A stretch of DNA of 39,022 bases from Prochlorococcus sp. AG-463-P14 (GTDB taxonomy: Bacteria; Cyanobacteriota; Cyanobacteriia; PCC-6307; Cyanobiaceae). The position numbers and the translations under genes are program-made. Shown here in pieces: positions 32,717 through 39,022 of this stretch; the stretch's first letter is position 1; each line of letters opens with the position of its first letter. The stretch lies in assembly GCA_003209275.1 (NCBI GenBank), contig QCRX01000005.1:1-39022 (forward strand), given 5' to 3'. Below the pieces are notes generated by a model that was not told where the DNA came from, made no database searches, and was given only the letters and a program-made list of their open reading frames with translations.

Positions 32717-34285
32717 TTATAAAAGCTTTGCCCAGTAAAGAAAATACTTTTCAGAATCATGAAAAGATTTCTCAAAACTTCTTTCACTACGGATTTGCAA
32801 ATTACCCTCAATGATTAACTGTCCTGATTTCAATTCCTCAAGAAGAGAATTTTTACTAATAATGACCAAAGCCTCATTTATAGAGCTGTTATTTGATAAA
32901 AATAACTTTAACTCTTTAAGTATATCTTTATTTGAAATTGAAGATCTATTTTTCCATTGAACATAACTACCATAACCCTTTAATTCAGGATAATAGAAAT
33001 CTTTATCCAAATACCCTGAAATTGTAGAGGTCTCAACATCTCTTGTAGCAAAAATCGGTAAATTCTGCCAATTATTTTTTTCTATATAGGTTGCTGCTGC
33101 TTTTGCACTTGAATATGGCAAGCGAAAATCTGTCAGAACCATATGCAAGCCATAAAACAAATGGATCGTCAAGAGAAAAGGTAATAATCTTTTCCACAAA
33201 TAATTCTTATTGTCTGATGCTGATTTAACAAGATTTATATCATAAGCATTTATTTCGTTTACTTTATCTGATTCTTTTAGCCATAGAGAGGAAATAAATA
33301 TCAAAAAATAAAATCCTTGGTATCGTAAGCCGTTCGCTCCAAAGAAAAGATAATTTATGACCAATAAAAAAGCCGTTCCAGCAATAAAGAAAACGAGTCC
33401 TTTCTTTGAATCTCTAATAGAAAGGGAAATATAAGAGAACAAACAAATGCTTACGCTAGAAGTTGCCAGCAAATCAATTAACCTATCATCGTTTGGAATA
33501 ATTAACAAATAACCTCCTAAGAATTGACCTATGACTTTCAAAAGATGTATTAAGCTTGTGTTATCTCCGTAGAAATCAAAAGGGTTCCTCGAAACAAATA
33601 GACTTACTGTCGCAAAAACTATTAGAGAAGTTGTTAGTACTATACTCATCAATAGATCTAAACGCCAAAATTTATTAGATAGATACTGTCTTCTTTGACT
33701 TGAACTAGAAAAAAATTCGAATAACAAAGTAATAGCACAAGCAAATGATAAAGACCATGCGAGAGCATGAGTATTGGCAAGCAGTCCGATGCATAAACTT
33801 GCAAGGATATATGTTTTCCTTCTGAATCGATAGGTTACACAGAAAATAAAAATCAATACCTCTGCAATCACATAATGTCTAGAAACAAAATAATATTCCC
33901 AGAAGGGAAAGTAACCAAAAGTAAATAGAACTTTTTGTAGTTTAGTGAAAGGACTGTATGCCCAAAATAAAACCACCGCAAAAGATCCAAGTGCCCAATG
34001 AAGTATTGACATACTTAATGGATTTGCTGTGGAATTCTTAACCATGTAAATAAGCATCGACCAAAGCACTGGATGACCTGATGGAGCATTATTTAACCAA
34101 AGTTCTTTTAATGAATTACTTCTCCATGCAACCATCCAACCTTGCATTTCATCTCGCCATAATGAGTGATTTAAAGCTCCAAAGAAACCTATTAAGATAA
34201 ATATTAATGGTATCAGAATTTCAATCAATCGATATTTTGAAATCTTGGTTGAGAATAAGTTTCTGAAATTCAATAAATCACTCAT
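32717..34285 (-). CDS. polytopic membrane protein, GT-C glycosyltransferase-like
   Basis: A 522-residue protein with about ten or more hydrophobic helices in its first 400 residues and a polar C-terminal domain. The first loop has HSLWRDEMQGWMVAW with D45-E46, the acidic pair at the position where GT-C enzymes (PMT/ArnT-like) hold their catalytic acid, followed by NAPSGHPVLW. GT-C enzymes use polyprenyl-phosphate sugars on the outer membrane face. No exact family can be named. By eye this gene is much more AT-rich than the neighbouring core genes, suggesting a different history. It diverges from the next glycosyltransferase by 138 nt. Confidence 0.8.
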   Translation of the reverse strand: MSDLLNFRNLFSTKISKYRLIEILIPLIFILIGFFGALNHSLWRDEMQGWMVAWRSNSLKELWLNNAPSGHPVLWSMLIYMVKNSTANPLSMSILHWALGSFAVVLFWAYSPFTKLQKVLFTFGYFPFWEYYFVSRHYVIAEVLIFIFCVTYRFRRKTYILASLCIGLLANTHALAWSLSFACAITLLFEFFSSSSQRRQYLSNKFWRLDLLMSIVLTTSLIVFATVSLFVSRNPFDFYGDNTSLIHLLKVIGQFLGGYLLIIPNDDRLIDLLATSSVSICLFSYISLSIRDSKKGLVFFIAGTAFLLVINYLFFGANGLRYQGFYFLIFISSLWLKESDKVNEINAYDINLVKSASDNKNYLWKRLLPFLLTIHLFYGLHMVLTDFRLPYSSAKAAATYIEKNNWQNLPIFATRDVETSTISGYLDKDFYYPELKGYGSYVQWKNRSSISNKDILKELKLFLSNNSSINEALVIISKNSLLEELKSGQLIIEGNLQIRSERSFEKSFHDSEKYFLYWAKLL

Positions 34286-34423
34286 TTGTTTGGCAAGTTA
34301 ATTAAGAGAGGGATTCTCTGATTAGTAGAAATCAACAAATTAACAATCAATCAAAATTTATCTACTAGACAATTTTAGGAAGTCTCCGTCAAAATAATAT
34401 AAACCTGTAGCAGTCAATATCTA

Positions 34424-36487
34424 ATGAGACGTAACGCATTCATTTGGTGGCTGGCAATCTTCTTGGTGTGGTTGATCAGCATTGCGCTTGATCAAGCTTG
34501 GCTCATAGCAGATAAGCGTTTGCCTGCATGGGATCAGGCAGATTATCTAAATAACGCACTTGATCACGGGCGTGCTCTAGGACTCTTTGACGGCAGCAAC
34601 TGGAGTGGATGGAAGGCCTTACTGGATCTCTCGCCAAAGATTCCACCCCTTTCATCACTAATCAGCGGGTCCGTGATGGCAATAGTTGGAGATGATCCAG
34701 ATTCCGCAAGTTTTGTATTGAGTCTTTGGCATGGATTGCTTTTATTTGTCGTTGCTTGTTGGTCAAGACAACTTGGGGGGAAGAACCTTGCTCTTATAGC
34801 AGTTGGTCTTGTAGCAATATCACCTGCTCTTGCTGGTTTAAGAGTCAACTTCACTTTGGATTTTCCTCTTACAGCCATTTCAACTCTTGCACTATGGCTT
34901 CTTTGGAATTGGCAACTTGAATATAAAAGTGGGGGGGGGAAATGGAACCAAGCTATTGGGGCTGCATTTGCGATAGGAGCTTCTTTGTTGATTAAACAAA
35001 GTGCTTTACTAACTCTTGCTCCTCCTGCTCTTTGGGAGACTTGCAAGACATTTAATAATCCCAAACGGCGAGTCCAAAGCTTTATTGGAATTGCTTTGTT
35101 GATTGGGCTTGTACTTCCTTGGCTTCACCATAACTGGATTACCACTTTAGGAGGAACTAACCGAGCTGTAATTGTATCCGGAATTGCAGAAGGAGACCCA
35201 GGTATTTTCAATGCTGAAAGTTATATATGGTATCCAAAATTATGGCCAAGTCAATTAGGCAAAATTCCAATGATTATAGGACTTATTGGGCTATTTTCGA
35301 TTGTATGGAAGCAGCAAAAGAATGTTTCACTTGGTTTTAAAGTACAAACTTGTCAAAAAGGTTGGCCTTGGCTCATTGGTTGTTCTTTAAGTGGTTGGTT
35401 ATTTATTTCTTTTAGTCCTAATAAAGACCCCCGTTACATAGCTCCATTATTACCTTTGCTTATTATTCTGCTCGCAAATGGCTGGCTTGAGATAGGAAAA
35501 ACTCTCCACAAAAAAAATTGGAAAGGAATTCCCGGTCTCGTCCTTTTAGTAGGGTTCCTCGTTAGTGGAGCAATTACAATTAAACAGCGAATAGAACGTA
35601 TTCAATTACAGTCTGGATCTCCTGCTATAGAAGTAATTTCAGCCTTAAGAGAAATTGTTGGGACCAAACCAACCACCCTGCATTTGACTGCTAGCAGTCC
35701 CGAATTCAATGAGCATTCACTAAGTTATTTGGGTCATAGAAATGGTGGTCATATATCTGCAAGAAGACTCGGCCGCCATCGAGGTAATGAAGAGTTAGCG
35801 TTAAAACAGTCTCGATGGTGGGTCTTGGTCACTGGGGATCAAGGCACATATAGAAGCTCAGCAAAAACACTTAGCCAGTTAGTTCGAAATGATGGCCGCT
35901 TTGAACGTATCCAAATATGGGCCTGGAATAATGATAGAGATGTTGAACTATGGCGCCTTAAATCCTCAGCTAAACAACCAGTTCCCTTTGATGAAAGATT
36001 CATAGCCTTAGCAAGTTCAATGCAAGAAGGGCCTGAAGGACTTGACAATATTTTTTCATCAATAGGTCCGTGGCATTTATTAGACCCACAATTTAGTTAC
36101 CAGAAGAGAGTATTTGATTGGGCTTTAAAAAGACTGGAAGTAAATTCTTCTGATAAGGACGCACTTTGGAGCCTTTCATTGATATCTATCTTGCAAAATC
36201 GACCTGCACAAGCTGAACTTAGGCTCGCAAAGCTTGAAAAAATATATGGACGAGGAAGTTGGGCATCTATTTATCGCAGTGCTGTTCTGTTGGCCGACTG
36301 GAAGAGTTGTGCTACTGCAAGAGTGGCTGATTCTGCTAATTCAAAAAATTCAACTGAGATTCAATTAACTTTATTAGAAGTCTTTAGAGATCTAGGTCGT
36401 ACTTTTTGTTTTGATTTCAGAGGTCCTATTGGATTAACTACAAACCTTCCTAAAGCAATTGAACAAATTTCGGAAAACCTTCAATAA
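34424..36487 (+). CDS. GT39/ArnT-like glycosyltransferase with TPR-like C-terminal region
   Basis: A 687-residue protein. Residues 1 to about 380 hold roughly ten membrane helices with a periplasmic first loop LPAWDQADYLNNALDHGRA, whose Asp is the expected catalytic acid of GT39/ArnT-type enzymes. NFTLDFPLTAISTLALW and SPNKDPRYIAPLLPLLI are further family-like segments. The C-terminal 300 residues are soluble; the last part (KRLEVNSSDKDALWSLSLISILQNRPAQAELRLAKLE) reads like TPR repeats. A run of nine G (34931-34939) encodes Gly-Gly-Gly and could slip. The donor is probably a polyprenyl-phosphate sugar, the acceptor unknown. Confidence 0.85.
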   Translation: MRRNAFIWWLAIFLVWLISIALDQAWLIADKRLPAWDQADYLNNALDHGRALGLFDGSNWSGWKALLDLSPKIPPLSSLISGSVMAIVGDDPDSASFVLSLWHGLLLFVVACWSRQLGGKNLALIAVGLVAISPALAGLRVNFTLDFPLTAISTLALWLLWNWQLEYKSGGGKWNQAIGAAFAIGASLLIKQSALLTLAPPALWETCKTFNNPKRRVQSFIGIALLIGLVLPWLHHNWITTLGGTNRAVIVSGIAEGDPGIFNAESYIWYPKLWPSQLGKIPMIIGLIGLFSIVWKQQKNVSLGFKVQTCQKGWPWLIGCSLSGWLFISFSPNKDPRYIAPLLPLLIILLANGWLEIGKTLHKKNWKGIPGLVLLVGFLVSGAITIKQRIERIQLQSGSPAIEVISALREIVGTKPTTLHLTASSPEFNEHSLSYLGHRNGGHISARRLGRHRGNEELALKQSRWWVLVTGDQGTYRSSAKTLSQLVRNDGRFERIQIWAWNNDRDVELWRLKSSAKQPVPFDERFIALASSMQEGPEGLDNIFSSIGPWHLLDPQFSYQKRVFDWALKRLEVNSSDKDALWSLSLISILQNRPAQAELRLAKLEKIYGRGSWASIYRSAVLLADWKSCATARVADSANSKNSTEIQLTLLEVFRDLGRTFCFDFRGPIGLTTNLPKAIEQISENLQ
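34931..34939 (+). repeat. G9 homopolymer in glycosyltransferase gene
   Basis: Nine consecutive G residues, in frame as three Gly codons (residues 170-172) of the GT39-like protein. In an AT-rich genome this is a notable slippage-prone tract; a change of one base would truncate the protein. Confidence 0.9.
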
Positions 36488-36495
36488 ACTTTATC

Positions 36496-37215
36496 TTATA
36501 GAGAGTTTACATTTCTAGGCTTAAAGGCATGTTCAAAAGAATGAAGAAATAATCCTATTGCCATCAAAACCTCTATTGCTTCCTGATCATTCCTTATTCT
36601 TTCTCCAAGAGTAATCCAAGAAAGATCCCAATAAGAATAAAAAATAGCCACAAATAAAAAATAAAGACAATATTTTTTAGATGGGAAGGCCTCTATTCTG
36701 GACCAAAATTTCCATCCCAGCCAACCAAAAAATAGACCTGATGAAATAAATGAGAAATGTAGATAATTTTGGAATAAGGGGATATTATGCAAATTTGTTT
36801 CCCCTTGAGCATTCATTTGTCGTAAGGAATCAATCCCTACACCAGTAATGCGTTCTGCCCAACTGATTTCCTCTCCAGCGACATAGAAACAAAATAGAGC
36901 GAGAATCAACCAAAAGAACCATTGTATATTTATTCCATTTCTTCTACGGCGCCAAAGCACTATCAAACAAGACAAGAAGGCGCCTGCATAACCTAAAAAT
37001 TGTATCCATTCTGCGGGGGTATCCTCTCCCTTACTCCAAATCTGAAAAATATTTAGAGGTAAGAAGTAAACTATCCCATAAAGAATTAATAAATATAGAA
37101 TAGGTTTTATGTCTACCTTTGGCATTAAGTCTCCAAAAGGAGTTCTAATCACTCTTAAAATTTTTTCTGATTGGCCAGTATTTGAAGGTATAGACATTCT
37201 GAGCTCAGAAATCAA
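36496..37215 (-). CDS. uncharacterised membrane protein with EISW..R / NLHN motif
   Basis: A 239-residue membrane protein with about six helices. It carries AGEEISWAERITG and, 16 residues later, NAQGETNLHN. I recall this motif pair (EISWxxR...NxQxExNLHN) from an uncharacterised bacterial membrane family; the function is unknown. Conserved Glu, Arg and His facing a loop suggest an enzyme active site at the membrane. The start may be the ATG at 37215 or the internal MPKVDIKPILYLL, which begins nearer the first helix. It converges with the GT39-like gene (8-nt gap) and could act on the same glycolipid. Confidence 0.82.
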   Translation of the reverse strand: MISELRMSIPSNTGQSEKILRVIRTPFGDLMPKVDIKPILYLLILYGIVYFLPLNIFQIWSKGEDTPAEWIQFLGYAGAFLSCLIVLWRRRRNGINIQWFFWLILALFCFYVAGEEISWAERITGVGIDSLRQMNAQGETNLHNIPLFQNYLHFSFISSGLFFGWLGWKFWSRIEAFPSKKYCLYFLFVAIFYSYWDLSWITLGERIRNDQEAIEVLMAIGLFLHSFEHAFKPRNVNSL

Positions 37216-37306
37216 AGAGTGAATTTATACTAATTGATATCGTAAAAGTCTCTATCAACTTTTAAGTTATATATTGTTCACACATTGAAAAATCAACTAG
37301 TTATCA

Positions 37307-37477
37307 ATGAACTACACAATCATTAGGCACGATGGAGAAGCGGATAATGTCACAGGTGAAGTTTTTAATAACTACGATGATGCCTACGAATTACTTGAAA
37401 AAATTTATTCAGGACTATGTTGTTCTGATGCGGACTATGACGACCGTCCATATTACGAAATCATCGAACTGAAATAG
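37307..37477 (+). CDS. small acidic protein, 56 aa
   Basis: Not recognised. ATG at 37307 to TAG at 37477, 56 residues, acidic and soluble: MNYTIIRHDGEADNVTGEVF, then NNYDDAYELLEKIYSGLCCSDADYDD, then RPYYEIIELK. The pattern beta strand, turn, helix, strand suggests a compact alpha/beta fold. Vicinal cysteines CC lie in the middle. Good codon structure and peptide character support it; the ribosome binding site is poor. It stands between divergent and convergent neighbours with no operon partner. Confidence 0.65.
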   Translation: MNYTIIRHDGEADNVTGEVFNNYDDAYELLEKIYSGLCCSDADYDDRPYYEIIELK

Positions 37478-37543
37478 TCAATGATCAAATCTCTAAAAAA
37501 AATATTTTCTTACTTTTTGGATAATTAATCTATTTACTGAATC

Positions 37544-37999
37544 CTAGTTTTGAATCTCTTTTAGAACTCTGATAGCTTCCTTTATATGTGCAGGCCCATT
37601 AAGTAAATCCTCAAAGACATGACGAATGATTCCTCTAGAGTCAATTACATAAGTCGCTCTGCCTTCAAGTATTCCCAAGAACTTAGGAACACCAAATTCT
37701 CTTCTCAATGAATTATTGATATCACATAACAATGGATATTGAAGTTTATTCTTATTGGAGAATTCAAAATGCTTATCTTCTCTCCCATTATTAACACCGC
37801 ATACATTTGCGCCAAGTATCTTAAACAAATCATATTTATCACGAAAACCACAAACCTCAATAGTACATCCAGGAGTATCATCTTTAGGGTAAAAGAATAA
37901 CACCAATGGACTCCCCTCAAATTCGCTATTAGATCTAAGCCTTCCTGTTTGATCAGATAATGAAAATTCAGGAATTAGGTCGCCAACTTTTAAAGACAT
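37544..37999 (-). CDS. PrxQ/BCP-type peroxiredoxin
   Basis: A 151-residue thiol peroxidase that reduces hydrogen peroxide and alkyl hydroperoxides, using thioredoxin as donor. The active site is DDTPGCTIEVCGFRD with peroxidatic C45 and resolving C50, five residues apart as in atypical 2-Cys PrxQ enzymes. LVLFFYPKDD precedes it and the Prx fold continues with YPLLCDINNSLRREFGVP and ATYVIDSRGIIRHVF. NTRC in this same window could feed it electrons through thioredoxin. It lies 9 nt downstream of the DUF1499 gene on the same strand, so a two-gene operon is likely. Confidence 0.92.
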   Translation of the reverse strand: MSLKVGDLIPEFSLSDQTGRLRSNSEFEGSPLVLFFYPKDDTPGCTIEVCGFRDKYDLFKILGANVCGVNNGREDKHFEFSNKNKLQYPLLCDINNSLRREFGVPKFLGILEGRATYVIDSRGIIRHVFEDLLNGPAHIKEAIRVLKEIQN

Positions 38000-38008
38000 A
38001 GAAGAAAC

Positions 38009-38434
38009 TTAAAAAAACTTTTGTTTGGATTTAATCTGATTTGTCATCAAACGGTAAGCCAACTCATCTACTCTTTTCTTATTTACTCCATTATCACCAA
38101 CTCCAACTCTTGATTCTGATCTGACTTGGATGATACCTTTTTCTGGAAGTGCCTTTATCAAAAGGTCATCTGTATATCCTCTCCACTTAGTTTTAGCTTC
38201 TGCATGAATATAGGATTCAGTCTGTTCAACGATTTTAGTTCTTGGGGTACTCTCAAGAGCCTCTATAACTTTATTAAATGTATTTTCTATATCACTTGAT
38301 TCCCAGTTTTCCTTAACACAATGTGTGATCACAACACATTCTGGGAGTTCTTTAACTTCAGTCTCAGAGAATGCAGGATAGATATTTCCTAAAATAAGCA
38401 GGAGAGTTAAAGAAATTCGTAAAAGCTTAAGCAT
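38009..38434 (-). CDS. DUF1499 family secreted protein
   Basis: The conserved core matches DUF1499: the ECVVITHCV cysteine pair (C33 and C39 from the ATG at 38434), then SSDIENTFNKVIEALES, YIHAEAKTKWRGYTDDLLI and a SESRVGVGDNGVNKKRVDELAYRL ending. The N-terminus MLKLLRISLTLLLILGNIYPAFS is a signal peptide, so the protein is exported. The frame is open five codons further to 38449, but MLKLLR gives the better n-region. Function of DUF1499 is unknown. It precedes the peroxiredoxin gene by 9 nt. Confidence 0.85.
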   Translation of the reverse strand: MLKLLRISLTLLLILGNIYPAFSETEVKELPECVVITHCVKENWESSDIENTFNKVIEALESTPRTKIVEQTESYIHAEAKTKWRGYTDDLLIKALPEKGIIQVRSESRVGVGDNGVNKKRVDELAYRLMTNQIKSKQKFF

Positions 38435-38522
38435 GAATGAATAAACCATAAAGACCCAGCTCTAAAAGTTCTCTGCTACCAGTGGGGATCTCATCTAACA
38501 CTACAAGACTTGCTTGAGCCAT
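38427..38522 (-). CDS. candidate 31-residue ORF overlapping DUF1499 start
   Basis: ATG at 38522 to TAA at 38427, overlapping the DUF1499 ATG by 8 nt. The peptide MAQASLVVLDEIPTGSRELLE then LGLYGLFIHA is hydrophobic at the end. The ribosome binding site is weak (AAAGA). Overlap with DUF1499 could couple translation. Only weakly supported; the overlapping frame below is an alternative. Confidence 0.3.
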   Translation of the reverse strand: MAQASLVVLDEIPTGSRELLELGLYGLFIHA

Positions 38523-38665
38523 TTGAATCTTTCATTTCTATGTTCGATTAGAATAGTCAATATTATGCCTATCTGCGTATCGTAAGAACCGGCATACTCA
38601 AAAATGAATTTTCGCATAGCTTCATTGGTATCAAATCTTCTAGAAAACTGCCTAAGCTTTAGCAA
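38501..38665 (-). CDS. candidate 54-residue ORF
   Basis: A minus-strand frame with a possible TTG start at 38665 (ATG at 38617) and TAG at 38501. The longer product has a basic helix (LRQFSRRFDTNEAMRKF), then IFEYAGSYDTQIGIILTILIEH and a basic end RNERFKWLKQVL. It looks like a small amphipathic protein. Support is peptide character only. Confidence 0.3.
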   Translation of the reverse strand: MLKLRQFSRRFDTNEAMRKFIFEYAGSYDTQIGIILTILIEHRNERFKWLKQVL

Positions 38666-38727
38666 CTTATCTAATTAAATTACCAAACTACCTGAAAATA
38701 TTGATGCAATGATTCTTAAACATTGAA

Positions 38728-38820
38728 TTACGCCCTTTCTTCTTCATCTGGATCTATATCTCTGAAGCTTTCTTCTCTCTCTACAGAATAATCATCCACG
38801 TTATCATCTAAAGATGCCAT
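38728..38820 (-). CDS. acidic microprotein, 30 aa, relative of 31067-31198
   Basis: Thirty residues on the minus strand, ATG at 38820 to TAA at 38728: MASLDDNVDDYSVER followed by EESFRDIDPDEEERA. The last 15 residues match EESLRDQDPDGEDRA of the 43-residue protein at 31067-31198, and the preceding acidic NxDD segment also aligns. It is very acidic and soluble, and it ends at the Ala that in the longer relative is followed by a 12-residue tail. Function unknown. Confidence 0.68.
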   Translation of the reverse strand: MASLDDNVDDYSVEREESFRDIDPDEEERA

Positions 38821-38967
38821 TGATCATTATCTTTTTTGTAATTAAAAACAAGGTGTTGAGCAATTCTACTAAGATTAAGCTTCAAGCAAATAATCTATTT
38901 TGAGATTAGCCACTGTTAATAAAATGGCAACTCAAAGCAAGAAGTCTAAGAATCAATCCTTGAATTT

Positions 38968-39005
38968 AAAAGCACCCATCATTAATCTCTGGTGGGTGCT
39001 TTTTT
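38968..39005 (+). terminator. intrinsic terminator near window end
   Basis: The stem AGCACCCA / TGGGTGCT (38971-38978 with 38993-39000) is extended by A-T pairs and followed by a T-run on the plus strand, with a 14-nt loop. No plus-strand gene of normal size is upstream, so it probably ends a short plus-strand transcript or acts on a minus-strand gene beyond the window. Confidence 0.7.
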
Positions 39006-39022
39006 CACAATTTAAATCAAAG

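Noticed and set aside
38924-39022. Plus-strand ORF from ATG 38924 open to the window edge
   Set aside because: It reads straight through the strong terminator hairpin at 38968-39005, so translation to the edge is unlikely.
1-39022. tRNA, rRNA, CRISPR array, insertion sequence or prophage
   Set aside because: None seen by eye: no tRNA-like cloverleaf with T-loop consensus, no regular spaced repeats, no transposase or integrase frames. A covariance-model scan would be needed to exclude small RNAs.

Overview
The window looks like a chromosomal segment of a marine picocyanobacterium, most likely Prochlorococcus. The basis is psbD-psbC (photosystem II D2 and CP43), ycf4, petM, ycf39, a transhydrogenase whose alpha subunit is split into two genes, an NTRC-type thioredoxin reductase-thioredoxin fusion, the separate IF-1 with a Gly/Pro/Arg tail, short intergenic gaps and an AT-rich but not extreme base composition. 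The moderate GC suggests a low-light rather than a high-light lineage, but this is inference and no strain is claimed. I saw no tRNA, rRNA, CRISPR array, insertion sequence or prophage.

Layout. 1-3201 (minus): a run of four genes, an unrecognised small protein, cobQ, an 81-residue 2Fe-2S ferredoxin and a family 2 glycosyltransferase cut by the window edge. The first three are coupled by ATGA overlaps. 3278-3889 (plus): maf, ending in a long bidirectional terminator shared with psbC. 4046-6485 (minus): psbD-psbC, with psbC starting at a GTG inside psbD. 6663-7945 (plus): ycf4 and a lipoprotein cyclophilin. 7963-9482 (minus): ilvH and an alpha/beta hydrolase. 9590-12696: petM, ycf39, two unknown small genes, a lumenal pentapeptide-repeat protein, a 100-nt folded element and IF-1. 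12712-16855 (minus): NTRC, an unknown 81-residue protein, a superfamily II helicase without a normal start codon and an unknown 192-residue protein. 16981-20957 (plus): pntAA-pntAB-pntB and a YheT-like hydrolase, all overlapping. 21011-30600: dxr, a sodium-dependent transporter, cysS, polA, a membrane-fusion lipoprotein and ychF.

30601-39022 is more accessory. It opens with three overlapping microgenes (48, 33 and 43 codons), followed by several weaker small frames. Next comes a membrane-glycosylation cluster: two polytopic GT-C-type glycosyltransferase-like proteins flanked by two uncharacterised membrane proteins. It ends with a small acidic protein, a PrxQ peroxiredoxin, a DUF1499 protein and a 30-residue acidic microprotein. 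That last microprotein is a clear relative of the third gene of the microgene cascade about 7.6 kb away.

The most promising undescribed items are the microgene cascade with its paralogous acidic microprotein, the folded element upstream of IF-1, and the palindrome between the helicase and a divergent 30-residue ORF. The rest is core photosynthetic and housekeeping biology: photosystem II core, PSI and PSII assembly, cytochrome b6f, NADPH/NADH exchange, the MEP pathway, cobalamin synthesis, branched-chain amino acid synthesis and DNA repair.
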